From Hyaloperonospora brassicae (lineage: Eukaryota; Oomycota; Peronosporomycetes; Peronosporales; Peronosporaceae), in the NCBI GenBank assembly GCA_947650285.1, contig CANTFL010000222.1, forward strand, positions 1-64,000: a stretch of DNA of 64,000 bases, in the 5' to 3' direction. Shown piece after piece: positions 31,554-42,187 of this stretch (position 1 is its first letter; every line of letters begins with the position of its first letter). The notes under the pieces are model-generated. The model did no database searches. It saw nothing but the letters and a program-made list of their open reading frames with translations, and had not been told where the DNA came from. The position numbers and the translations under genes were made by a program.

Positions 31554-34346
31554 TCAGGCCGACAACTTGCTCTTCTTATTGTCAGCCGTCAGCGGCGTGT
31601 CCTGCTGCGAGTTCTCCAGCCGCCGTTTCCGTTCATTTGCCAAATGCGATGACTCCTCGCCTGCAACTGCGGCCAGTGCACTCAACTGCAACGTCGAGCC
31701 ATTGGACGAAAGACCTGTCGACTCGGACGACGCCACGAGAGACAAAATGTCCTCGATCGATGAATTGCGCGGAAAGCCAGACTTGAAGCCACCCAGCGAG
31801 CTCAACTTGTCGTACGAGGCACTCGACGAGAGTGCACTCAGGTTCGAAAACGACGGAAAGCTGCTGAGGTGGTCGCTCGAGCCAAAGCGCGACAGCATAT
31901 CCGAGCTCGGCACTCGCGCCATCATGTCACTCGAAGGCACGCGGGGGATCCGTTGCTCGCTGCCACCGCCCACTGCATGCAACTTATCCATCGATGGAAT
32001 GCGCGGCAGTTTCTCCAACGAAGCAACACGAGGAAATTTGTCGTCGGCCGAAGAGACCCGAGGCATTTTGTCCATGGACGGCACGCGCGGAAAGATACCG
32101 GACGAGCTCCGCGGCATCTTGTTCAGCGGCTTCGGGATCTGAATCTGGTTCCCCATGCCGGACGACGCGGAAGCGTTGTGGCTGGGACTCAGACGCTTCG
32201 ATCCTCCAGAGCTCGCAGAACTGCTCATGGCATCAGACGACTCGGCACTTGCCTCACGGCCAACATACGCACTTGGCTCGGTCTTGATTCCGCCGTCCCG
32301 CTGCTGCTCTTCGACCCCATCATGCTCGCCAGACTCTTCAGCTATTCTTCGATCGCTCCCTGATGCAACCCGCTCCTCTGCATGCTGCTGTTGCTCCTGC
32401 TGCTGCTGCTGCGGTTTGCTCGTGTCACTTGCTTTTTCCATCGCTTCTCGCGGGTTGAGCGCGACTGGCGCAATTAGTGCCCCGCGTGGACTGTGCGGCC
32501 CGTGGTCCTGCAACAAGTGCGAAAGCTGCTCGAGCGACTGAATGCGGGGAAAGTAGGCATTCAGGCTCTCGCCAATCGACAGGGGCTTGGGCAATCCGCC
32601 CGACTGCGCATCAAAGCCACTGCTAGTCGACGTGGTCGTCGTCGTGAGCGTCTCGCTCGCTAGTGCAAACGACACGCCCGCCGCCAGGCCCGCAAACCCC
32701 GACGACGCTGCGTGCTGAAAGTTCTCCACACTGGCCACGCGCGGGAACAAGCACGAGAAGCTGTCGATCGACGACACGCGCGGGAACGCGTCGCTCGCAT
32801 TGCCACTGTCCATGGCCAGCGGACCAGCCGAGCGGCTGTCCGGCCCCGCGTGCCCAGCTCCTTGACCGTGGGCGAGCGCCCCGGCAATGCCCAGCATGGC
32901 CATGCTGCTGTGCTCGCCGTGGAAGCCATGCGACGAGGCCGCACTGCTCGTCGCCGGCGGTTGCTGGGGCGGATGGAGCGGCGGCGGGACGGGCAGCATC
33001 CCGCCTCCCGCTCGCCCCAATGGCCCACCGTAGCCAGCGCCTCCGTGCAGTGGCTCTTGCATAGGCAGCGCCCGCGCCTCGTGCTGACCCATCGACTGGT
33101 GCGTAGCCGCTCCGGGCGAATACCCACCAGCAGCTCCACCCGCTTGTACTTGTGCTTGGGACGGCGCATGCGGCGACCGCCCGGCGGCCGCGGCGTATCC
33201 AATCGCGCGCGCCGCCGCAAAGCGGTTCTTGTCGCGCGACAGCTCCGACTCGAGGCGCTTCTCCCGTCGCCGCTGGTTGTACTGCTCGCGCTCCAAGTAC
33301 GTCTTCTCGAGCTCGGCCAGTTCCTTGCGAATGGTCTCGAGGTCGCCCTTCGCGACGTCGTCCTCGCGGCGGCGGAAGATGATTTTGCCAATGCACTGGT
33401 CGCCAGTGTACTTCTTCGAGATGCGCATGGGGTCGCAGTGCAGCAACTTGGACAAAAACGTGCGCAGCGTCGTGCCTTCGGCCAGCGGCAAGTTGCCCTT
33501 CTTGAACTCTTCAATCAGTCGGTCGCAGTACGCGCTCTCTTCGGCGGTCCACTTGCCCTTGCGCATCACTGCCACAGGAGTCGCGTTCCCAGCACCAGTC
33601 GACCGCAGTGGCTGTCCGCTCGAGTCGGTCGCGCTAGCAATAGCAATCGCAGTCGTAGTGCTACCACCGCCACCACTGCTACTGCTACTACTACTGCAAT
33701 TGCTACTACTACTGTGATTGCTACGACTGCTTCGGTTACTACCACTATTACTACTATTATTCGACGTCGAATGGCACGGCGACGGTAGCGTGACTTCACC
33801 TGCTCCATGCTCCAGCACGTGCGTCTTGGAGTCCACTGCGTACTGGCAACTGTCGACAGACGGGCCAGCACCGCGCTGCATCTGAGCAACAAAGTGCTGC
33901 TGCTGCTGCTGGTGGTGGTGCTGCTGGTGGTGTGGCGACTGCATCATCAGCCTCCGGGGCGTCCGCACAGGCGTCCAGCACGTCGGACAGATGCGTTCCT
34001 TGGCCAGCGCGTGCTCAATGCAGCGCGCGTGGAACTGGTGGTGGCACGGCTCGAGCAGCACGTCCACGTGCGCGTTGTAGCACATGAGGCACGTGCTTGA
34101 CGTCGGCGAGAAGAACACGCCACTGTCTGTCGGTCCCGAGGGCGGCGGCAGCGGTGGCGACGCGTCAGTGTGGCTCGGCGCAGCACTCGCGAGGCCGTGA
34201 CCCATTGCGGCGTTGTGGTACAGCGCCATACTCGTCGACTGCTGCGGCTGCTGCTGGTGCGGCGGCGGCTGCTGCTGTAAGGGCAAATAGGTGCTCATGG
34301 CGCTGCTGGGGTCTCGGGATCGTGCGACACGCCGCGACTCGCCCAT
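31554..34346 (-). CDS. RING-H2 + Myb/SANT-like regulator with repeated PRVxS motifs
   Basis: Intronless, 930 aa. Residues 86-123 are a RING-H2 (C86, C89, C101, H103, H106, C109, C120, C123). Gln/His-rich (138-152) and Ser-rich (191-224) tracts follow. Residues 263-326 form a Myb/SANT-like domain (KGKWTAEESAYCDRLIEEF, TLRTFLSKLLHCDPMRISKK), then a charged coiled coil (331-372). From residue 521 to 870 a 10-residue motif, roughly [FMLI]PR[VI]xSx[DE], recurs about a dozen times, tandemly at 751-790 and 800-829. The C-terminus has a basic KRKRR-type patch fitting a nuclear signal. The domain set suggests a nuclear ubiquitin-linked transcription or chromatin regulator; target unknown. Start is ATG 34346; ATG 34298 (MSTYLPLQQQ) is also possible. 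Microsatellite-like triplets encode the homopolymer tracts. Confidence 0.85.
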   Translation of the reverse strand: MGESRRVARSRDPSSAMSTYLPLQQQPPPHQQQPQQSTSMALYHNAAMGHGLASAAPSHTDASPPLPPPSGPTDSGVFFSPTSSTCLMCYNAHVDVLLEPCHHQFHARCIEHALAKERICPTCWTPVRTPRRLMMQSPHHQQHHHQQQQQHFVAQMQRGAGPSVDSCQYAVDSKTHVLEHGAGEVTLPSPCHSTSNNSSNSGSNRSSRSNHSSSSNCSSSSSSSGGGGSTTTAIAIASATDSSGQPLRSTGAGNATPVAVMRKGKWTAEESAYCDRLIEEFKKGNLPLAEGTTLRTFLSKLLHCDPMRISKKYTGDQCIGKIIFRRREDDVAKGDLETIRKELAELEKTYLEREQYNQRRREKRLESELSRDKNRFAAARAIGYAAAAGRSPHAPSQAQVQAGGAAGGYSPGAATHQSMGQHEARALPMQEPLHGGAGYGGPLGRAGGGMLPVPPPLHPPQQPPATSSAASSHGFHGEHSSMAMLGIAGALAHGQGAGHAGPDSRSAGPLAMDSGNASDAFPRVSSIDSFSCLFPRVASVENFQHAASSGFAGLAAGVSFALASETLTTTTTSTSSGFDAQSGGLPKPLSIGESLNAYFPRIQSLEQLSHLLQDHGPHSPRGALIAPVALNPREAMEKASDTSKPQQQQQEQQQHAEERVASGSDRRIAEESGEHDGVEEQQRDGGIKTEPSAYVGREASAESSDAMSSSASSGGSKRLSPSHNASASSGMGNQIQIPKPLNKMPRSSSGIFPRVPSMDKMPRVSSADDKFPRVASLEKLPRIPSMDKLHAVGGGSEQRIPRVPSSDMMARVPSSDMLSRFGSSDHLSSFPSFSNLSALSSSASYDKLSSLGGFKSGFPRNSSIEDILSLVASSESTGLSSNGSTLQLSALAAVAGEESSHLANERKRRLENSQQDTPLTADNKKSKLSA

Positions 34347-37300
34347 GAAGATGGGACACGCAAACGAGACGATGCGACTACGGTACTACTTGTCGTCCGT
34401 GTAGTACTTGTCGCAGGTCGTCGTCGTCGTTGTCGTCGTCTCTGTCGTTAAAGGAGGAGACGGAGAGTACTATTTTTTTCCGGTGCTGGCGACGACGAGG
34501 GGTTCGTGGGGTGAGGTTTTTTCCCTCTTCTTCTTCGGCGTCGGTCGTCTGTCGACGCAGTCGTACGCGATACGGTACTACTGCTGCCACAGCGACAACG
34601 GCGGCGGCAAGGAAGGAACGAGCGCGCGACGGCCGAAGACGGACGTGTGAGATGGCGGTGAGGGGGGAATTCGTCTGGCGGGGGAGGGCCCAGCGCGTTT
34701 GTGGCAACTGCGCCGACCGCTGCTCTGGCGCGCTGGTCGAGCGAGAAAACAACGGGCAGGTGGGCGCTGATTGGGGGACGGGGACGGGTAGAAAGAGGGC
34801 GCGAGAGGGCGAATTAGGACCGCAAGTGCGGGTGTGCGTCTAATTCGGAGGGAGAAAAGGGGAGAGGGTCTGGGTTTAGTGACCGACGAGCGCCCGAACT
34901 GATTCGCGCTCTTCTATTGGCGATACAGAGCCGGGTCCATTTCGACGATGAACGGCTCTCCCGCGAGACTGATGGCAGCTGGCGAGTCTGCGTACTGCAA
35001 CGTACTTGGCCGAGTCTTCGCTTGGCTCGACCGTGCTGCTCCATGTAAAAAGCACTTGTTACGGACGTATTTTTAGTCTGCCGAATCGCTCGATCTCAGC
35101 TTGTTTCTATCTTTCGATATTTCAATTGACTTGTGCTGGTCTGCGGCCCAGTAGCGCCAGCCGAGAGAGGCAGACGACGCGGGTGACTCAGAAATGCTTT
35201 GAGGATCCATTTGCCTTGTTTTAGTCGTATTTTGGTGCTTAAAACCAGGTCCGAACTTGACCTGTTTTGCCGGCGCGATCATCATTGGACCCGCGCGCAA
35301 CGGGATCAGTAGCTGTCGCTGTGATTTCTTAGCTAAAGATGTTACTCTTTTTTGCCCCGTTTCAGCCTCAGGTTGAACTACCGGGCACGTGCGCAATGCG
35401 GGTAAGAGGTGACCCACCGAGCTACTGAGTGACCGCCGCGCGAATAACAACGATGGGCTTTTTGACTTCCAGGAAGTTGTGTATTGTTGAGGAACGCATC
35501 GTCTCGACAGGAGTGTGTACGGCAATATACCAAAAGGCTCTGGTCGGTAGTTCTCGCGTCGATATCCTATTGCTATGTCGTTTCGACACTTGAGCTTGCA
35601 GGATCTCGAAGTTGCCACATCAAGCCTCGGGTCATCACTGCAGACTCGCGATTGCACGGAAGTCACTCACGTTTGACTGGGTGAAACTGAGCTGATGGCG
35701 TGATGCAGTCCGAGCAAAAAAAGCCGAATGAAGTCAAGGTTAAGAGTGACGAGACGTGGCACCTGTTGCAACTGATAGTCTTGATGATACCCAAACCACC
35801 ACTTGTCACTTAACGCAACGTTTTACAAGTTTTGATCCATTCTATCGACTGCAGCCAGGTTGGAATTTGGAGAGTACTTTTAACAGTTCACAGAGATTCA
35901 GCTGTAACATCTTGGACAGTTCTACTGGACACTATTTTGGCACCAGAAATGGCGCTGAGACATCGTGCATGGGCAAATCAGTGCAGTACGCCTATCGTCT
36001 CCGTCTGCATGCATTGTCGAGTAGCTGGTCTCTAGCAGCCAAGAACGGATCGTCTTTGTCCTTCTTTTCTGCGCATGGCGTTCAGTCTGACTCATTGACG
36101 TGCGTTCTGTCTGGTCTATGGTGCCGGTTGGATGAGTCAGCAGACTGGCCCCATGCATGACATGTGGTTCATTGAACTTCAAGTGCGTCCGCATGTATGT
36201 GGCCACCTCCGTGTCTCATCTTCAGCTGTACCATCACTCTCGACCCGAGCTTCAACTGTTGCTCCATGCATCATAAGGTGCTACCATGTGCACTCATACT
36301 GTAACAGCTCACAATCATCGAGGGCTAGAAGATTGAGGATACACGCGCGATCTGTCAGTGTACAAGCGCGATCTGTCAGTGTATAAGCGCGACGAAAAGT
36401 CGTGCAAGACACAAGATGCCGGTGACAGCCTCGACTTTTCTGTCCTATATCTTGGCGAGCTGGTACCAGTGCCAGATCTCCATTCCCTGGTCAATGGCCA
36501 ACCTCTCACCTTCAACTCGCCTTTACAATCGAAGGCAGAGTGAGTAAGGAGGGGAGATCCAGCCAAGCTCATGTCTTCTTTTGCGCACATGTCATGAGCG
36601 GCGAATCGGTCAACGTTTCCGACTACCCACGATTGACCGTCGTCCAAAGAGCCCGTGGCTCGCGAGGCTAACAACTCTTACGGACGATCGCAATCGCCTA
36701 CAGCGAAGGAGTCTCACTATTTCAAGTATATCGTGAAAGTCAGCAAGGTCTTCGAACGCGTAAACTCGGCGCGCAAATCCTGCAACATCGCCGCCATCGA
36801 CACTGAAGACGTAGTTTCGTTACTACATTGCCGTGCTGATGACATGTGTAAGGCAGGCAAAGCGGCGGGTGACGAGCTCTAATCCCACTTTGCTGGCAAC
36901 GATCTGATCTGCAGTGATGCAAGTGACTCAAGAGACATACGGGCCTTGCCAGACTCTGATCGTGAGCACTTGTGCTTTTGCTTTGCACTTTGCATTGACA
37001 GCTGCGGCGCGTAGAAGTCCGCCAAATTGCAACGCGCTCTCCGCACAGAAACAGTTAAGTCTCGCCCGACATATGCGCTCTACGCTTCGGATAGAGGTGC
37101 ACGAGATAGACGAAGCGAAAAAGACGCGTCGATCTCACCTTCAACGATTGCAGAACGTCTGGTAAACATCTAAGCCTGAGTAGTAACGCCGGCTCCTTTT
37201 GCGAGTTCGCCGAGTCATGAGTTGCCTCAGGCCTATTGCCTGGAATGTCTGGACGCTGCCTTTGATGGCGACGTTTGCATGCAGGAGCGTGACTTGAGTT

Positions 37301-38427
37301 CATTGTGCTAACAAGCTGGAGATGCAATCGATGCTCAGTGTACGCCACCGTCGCTTCCATGCGTTTACATCGTTACAATGAGTCTCGACGTACGCGTTCC
37401 GTGACAACATACAATAAGATCGGTGCCTGTATGCGTGCACTCTGTCAATTGCTGTCTGCACATACTCTCTGTTGGTCACTAACATGCGAATGCTCCAAAT
37501 GAAGCGCAGCTGAAGTAGCTGCGCATGAGTACCGACCACGAAGGTGTCGTTCTGTTATAGCGAAGATGGATTGGTCTCACACTTTACGGTCTTGCAGTGC
37601 TATAACAACCTTTCGCGATGCATCCGACTTGACCAAGCCGTCCGTTTTTCACTAGCAGCGTCACCTTTGTGCACATAGGTAAACTCGTTGTCATACAAAG
37701 ACAGCACATCTGACTCCTGATGACAGCAGTAGCACTTGCTGCGATGCAATATCACCTGTTCCTGCTTCAACTACGTTATCGAGTCGTTGTGGATATGTAC
37801 ATATTGCAGCACCTGAAAGTCGCACGATAGAATTCCATTTCGTTCACCATAACTTGTCACACTTGTCGCTGAGGCTCAAGTCAAACGTGATGCGAATGAG
37901 CCAGAGCAGCTCAATACAAATGCACTCTTTTGGGCCAACTCAGCCCAAGTCTTTGTAAATGGTGAGATCCAACAGCGTCAAAGCTTTTGTTCAATGGCAA
38001 TTGTCCACGCAATGACGATATCGTCTTCGTCTTCGCCACAACGACCCTCAATCGTTATCATCATATTCCATCTGTAATGCCTCGTGATCTGTCTGGGAAC
38101 ATGCGTATCGCGCGTCGGAATCGATCTCGGGTCGGTGATCCGACTCGTTGGATGTCAAAGATCAGCGGTGGATCGACATCGTGCCAGTGATAAATTGTGC
38201 AGTATTTGTGACTTGTGTTTGGCGTTGCATCGTGAAGGAGATGTCGTTCACCTTTCTGGTCTGTTGTCTTCGTCCTCTTCGATCGAAGACATGGTCATAA
38301 GAGGGAGCCAGCGATACTTGTGCGCCACTGTCTTCTTCGTCCTTTACGCACGTCTACATATCTTGCACGCCACGAGCTTTCATTCAGCCCGGGCAATCTT
38401 TAAGTACTTCTCGCCTGCAGCACCGCT
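34347..38427. other. Four-kilobase intergenic region, no gene recognised
   Basis: GTC/TCG triplet-rich sequence at 34411-34445 lies just upstream of the RING-Myb start. Near 36350-36390 a unit of about 19 bp (GCGATCTGTCAGTGTA) is repeated twice. Open frames at 35073-35666 (minus) and 36655-36882 (plus) lack motifs and good starts. The rest appears to be decayed DNA. Confidence 0.5.
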
Positions 38428-40278
38428 TCAACCTGCGGCGACAAGACGGCCCTGGCAAAAAACTTTCTTGCTCGACCTCTTGATCTCCACTGGACGCGGT
38501 GCCGGCACATTCGGCTTCGCAGCAGCCACGGGTTCAATCGCACTTGCTGCCGGCGTGGCCTTGGCAATAGGCTTGACGGCGGCCGCTTCAGCTTTCACGG
38601 CAGTCTTTGGTAACTTGACCGTGACCGTTCTTGCCGCAGGGGCAGCATTGTTCAAGCCAGTCGTGACGTCCTGGACCGATGCACGTGCACATGCACTGGA
38701 CCGCCGTCGTCGTCCACCCTCGAACACCGCACGACACGGGCGATGCACACTGCGCTGAGTCGCTGCGGCGACTTTCTTGTGGGTCCCCACTCTCGTCTCG
38801 AGCTCCGTTCCGTCCAGTTGCACAATCTTGGCCGACGTTGGCCTCACGACTCGCACAGCAGTAGCCATTGCTGCTTTCTTGGCCAGTCGACTCGGCGCTG
38901 GTCCCGGTTCCGACGACCTCTCCGGGTCAAAGAGCACCACTAGCGCGGCCTGTGGCTTGACCATCGGCTCTAGTGCTGCTGGCTCAAACAGGACCACGCC
39001 AGGGCTCTTTGTTTTCTCTGCGTCCCTCAGCGTTGATTGACTACTACTACTACTACTACTACAACTGCTACCCCGTCCAGCATTCCCACTCGCCTCGGGC
39101 TTACTGACTCCACCAGGAGCTGCCGGCGCCTTTGGTCGACTGGACGCCCCATTAACAACAGCACTTGATCCCGATCGCATCACGGACGCAACGTCCGCCA
39201 CAGGCGCCAACGCCGACGTCCCGCGCTCGACTAAGGCATCCGGTGGTAGCTCTGGGGCTAACAAAAGCTCATGTGGCGCGCCACCCCCACCTGCAGCCAC
39301 CACCGCCGTCTGCAGCTTCTTGTGCACGGGACTGTCGTCGTCGCATTGGCGCCGCCGCGTGTCCGCGTCCGGCACAGACTTGCGGCCGTACGCGCCTTTG
39401 GCTTCTTTCGCGCCGCGTCCGCGTTTCTCGACCGTCCCATCAACCGGTCGCCCGCCGGTCAACGAGCTACGCAGCGGCGCGTCCGCCGACCAGCAGCGGT
39501 CACTGCCCGTCCGCCCCTCGGCTGACTCGAGCCGTTCCGTCGCGTACGTCCCAAGTGACGCGCGACTGTCACTCGACGGCGCCGCCACAAGACGTCGACA
39601 CAAACACGAGTCACTACATCCGTGCGAATGCGGCTGCTGCTCGTCTTTGTACAAACTGCTGTAGTGGTCGTGCACCAACAAGAGGTTCACGGTCTTCCCC
39701 TGTCCCTCTTTGGCCGCCGCGGCTTCGGCCGCGTCCGCCACGCGCCACCGCTTGACCGGACCCACGTGCACGACAATCGTGAGCCCCAGTAGCTGTGCCG
39801 CCGCCACGAGCTCTGCGTGGCCGCCCGCGGCGCCCGCGTGCCGCAGCCGCGCGCAGTACGCGATGACGTCGTCGTCGCAGACGTCGGCCACGAGCGGCGC
39901 AAAGCGCGCGTGGTGCAGATCGATAAAGTCCACGAGCCGCCGACGGAGCTCCAAGTGGCGGCGCTCGTGGCCGTAGAGCTGGTCGCTGAGCGCGCGGAAG
40001 AGGCAGTTGCCGTCTTTGCGCGTGGCCACGACGCGCCACTGGAGCCGCACGCACTGCTGCGCGAGCTGCGCGGCGCTGCGCCAGAGCGCGTCGCGCGACG
40101 TGACGCTGCGGTCGGCCACGAACGAACTGTCGTACGTGACAGCGGGCGTTAAGGCCGCGGGCGCCCGGCGACGTGGGCGTGCGGCCGTTGCAATGAGGCG
40201 CGGGTGGCTGACGCGCTGGGGACGCGGGACGTGGCGGTCGCGCGGGCGCACGTGGTGGCGGAGCCACGTGAGCGACAT
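38428..40278 (-). CDS. OTU-family cysteine protease (deubiquitinase, OTUD3-like domain)
   Basis: 616 aa from ATG 40278 (MSLTWLRHHV). The OTU domain is near the N-terminus (about residues 82-210): catalytic block KDGNCLFRALSDQLYG gives D89 and C92, and LVHDHYSSLY gives the catalytic His (H205). A basic leader of 40 residues precedes it. After the domain come about 400 residues of low-complexity Ser/Ala/Pro/Lys-rich sequence with a poly-Ser run coded by a TAC-type repeat at 39041-39061 and a basic Ala/Val/Lys-rich end. OTU enzymes remove ubiquitin from proteins. The frame is open upstream to a GTG at 40494, but there is no ATG there. No introns seen. The long tail is probably disordered; its role is unknown. 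Confidence 0.87.
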   Translation of the reverse strand: MSLTWLRHHVRPRDRHVPRPQRVSHPRLIATAARPRRRAPAALTPAVTYDSSFVADRSVTSRDALWRSAAQLAQQCVRLQWRVVATRKDGNCLFRALSDQLYGHERRHLELRRRLVDFIDLHHARFAPLVADVCDDDVIAYCARLRHAGAAGGHAELVAAAQLLGLTIVVHVGPVKRWRVADAAEAAAAKEGQGKTVNLLLVHDHYSSLYKDEQQPHSHGCSDSCLCRRLVAAPSSDSRASLGTYATERLESAEGRTGSDRCWSADAPLRSSLTGGRPVDGTVEKRGRGAKEAKGAYGRKSVPDADTRRRQCDDDSPVHKKLQTAVVAAGGGGAPHELLLAPELPPDALVERGTSALAPVADVASVMRSGSSAVVNGASSRPKAPAAPGGVSKPEASGNAGRGSSCSSSSSSSQSTLRDAEKTKSPGVVLFEPAALEPMVKPQAALVVLFDPERSSEPGPAPSRLAKKAAMATAVRVVRPTSAKIVQLDGTELETRVGTHKKVAAATQRSVHRPCRAVFEGGRRRRSSACARASVQDVTTGLNNAAPAARTVTVKLPKTAVKAEAAAVKPIAKATPAASAIEPVAAAKPNVPAPRPVEIKRSSKKVFCQGRLVAAG

Positions 40279-41786
40279 GTGGCGAGTGACTGCTATGGTA
40301 CTGACGGCAACGCGCGCGAGAGGGGTACGCACGGCCGGAGGCAGTCGGAAAGTGAGCAGCAGCAAAGACAGAGCGCGGGTGGGCGAGCGAGCGGGTGGAG
40401 AAAAAGGGGCCGACGGGCGGGAAAACGCGAGTGCGGCGACAGCGGCGGCGGATCGACTGCCGAAGCGCTGCGGCCGCACACGGCTTTTACGCACTCGAAC
40501 ATCGTCGCGTCTGTCTGTCGGTCGGTCTGTCGGTCGGTCTGTTTGTTGAGGGGTTTGTCTGTTTAGACAGACGGCAGTGTCTGTGTGTCTGTGTGTGTCT
40601 GTTTGTGTGTTGGTATTTGTATGGAAACTGACGACGTTTCGACCGATCGGTCGACGCGCTACGTACGACGCGACTCAAACGTTCAGTTCGAGCAAAAAAG
40701 TCTCGTGGACTGTCCATGGAAAGAGAGGCGCGCGCGCCCTGCGCACAGGCGGTGATGAGTTGATTGACCGACTGCTTCAGCGCGCTCTCTCTGCACGGTG
40801 GAGGAAGAAGGAGCGGGAAAAGTGATTTCTTTCGGTCCGCCGTTATTGCCGCAGCTGCAGCAGTCGGTGGAAAGCAGACAAAGCAGAGGGACACATGCGT
40901 GTTGGTAACTCGCGCGCGTGCTGACCATGTCGATCGACCGCTCCCTCGAGACGGTCTTGTGCGCGCGAAGGCGTCTCGCGGCTTTCTCCTGCGGTCAGTG
41001 ACGTTTGTTTACCTATTGCAACGACGAGTGCTATGTCTCTCACAAGAGCTACTTACGTACGTCTGTCTGTCGCCCCTCGGGACAGTAGCAACCAGTGGCA
41101 AGTCGCGTCGTGCCATGCACAGTACACGGCGCGTGGCTCTTTGAACGAGCGAGTTACTCACTCACCTGCACAAGCTTTCCACATGACGTTTCGCCGCATC
41201 GATCGGTCGACCGTTGACTGGATTCGCGTGTCGAGTCGCGGAAGACGATGGAAGCGCCATCTGCTCTCTAGCGCGATCTACAAAGTGAGCAGATAAGGCC
41301 ACGATCGCCTCGACGTCTTGACAACGAGTTGCGTTGTTTCCGACACTCTCGGGGCGTCAAGAATGTCCCGATTGTAAACGCAACGACACAACGACTTGGA
41401 CGGATAGCTCACGGATGTCGATCCGACGCACGAGTTAAGACAGAACGGACACGTGCGTCGCGCACTTGACGTCGCCGCTTTTTCGTCACGCCAAAATGGC
41501 AAACAACATGTCAAACGCAGTTGGCCCACATGCTGCTTTGACAGGAGGCATCGCGACACGTAATCGATCAGTTGACAAAAAAGTGTTTGCCATAGAGTCT
41601 GGCAGCAGTCCATGCATCGCTTTTTACTCGTTACTCTTTCTCTTGCGTCACAGTCGACGCTCAGAGATGTAACGAGGTCGATACATGGATGTTTACAACG
41701 TGCTGCTTTACTGGCACGTGTGGCCTGGCTAAAGCATGTGCGGCGAACCGACGATTTGCAGAGTCTGAGAGATTGGGGAGCTCTTT
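40279..41786. other. OTU gene upstream region and flank, no gene recognised
   Basis: Contains a GTCTGTCG/GTCGGTCT-type simple repeat at 40510-40545 and TGTGTCTG repeats to about 40610. It then becomes progressively AT-richer. No supported coding region. Confidence 0.5.
40510..40545 (+). repeat. Tetranucleotide-type simple repeat (GTCT/GTCG)
   Basis: Run of alternating GTCTGTCG and GTCGGTCT units about 230 bp upstream of the OTU ATG, probably in its promoter or 5' UTR. Confidence 0.8.
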
Positions 41787-41926
41787 GGGACGGGTTAAAC
41801 ATCCCCAACTGAAAGACTACCTGTCCCCAAGTCTATCCCCAACTACACAAAGACATTTAATCAGTTATTTTTGGGTCGTGATTTGTGCTCGTCTTGACAG
41901 ATGGCAAAACGACAGCGGTACATAGC
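41787..41926 (+). repeat. Left terminal inverted repeat of MULE-like element
   Basis: Starts GGGACGGGTTAAACATCCCC and ends GGTACATAGC. It pairs with 44410-44549 over 140 bp. Confidence 0.9.
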
Positions 41927-42079
41927 CTTGCGTCTTGCGATCAATACAAATATATGTATATTAACACCTATAGATCTATATCTGAATATGTATATATAAA
42001 GGCTTCCCCCACACACCAGTGCTAAACGTTACGTCTTAGCGTTTGGAAACAAACACCGAGAAATACGAGCTAAACTACG

Positions 42080-42187
42080 GCACTGACGTAAAACAAGTTC
42101 GATTCAAGGTGCTGCACTGAAGTAAAACAGGCTCGAGCTAGGTACGTGCTGCACTGACGTGAGGCAGGTTCAAGCCGGTACGTGCAG
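42080..42187 (+). repeat. Subterminal tandem repeat, 3 units of 34-37 bp
   Basis: Units begin GCACTGA at 42080, 42114 and 42151 and share GTAAAACA/GTGAGGCA, a GTTC/GCTC core and GGTACGTGC-like ends. They are imperfect copies inside the left part of the TIR element, a place where transposase-binding subterminal repeats often lie. Confidence 0.7.

Noticed and set aside
32623..33514. Long minus-strand frames of 257 and 284 codons inside the RING-Myb gene
   Set aside because: Shadow frames of GC-rich coding sequence; Arg-rich and without motifs.
35073..35666. 197-codon minus-strand frame
   Set aside because: Starts at GTG with no early ATG, no recognisable domain, no splice context.
36353..36390. 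Short direct repeats as a possible CRISPR-like array
   Set aside because: Only two units, no spacers; this is a eukaryotic genome and a simple duplication explains it.
39165..40267. Open frames up to 217 codons on both strands over the OTU gene
   Set aside because: Arg/Pro/Ala-rich shadow frames; the OTU frame carries the catalytic motifs.
40279..40494. N-terminal extension of the OTU protein
   Set aside because: It needs a GTG start; the first ATG at 40278 leaves the whole OTU domain intact.
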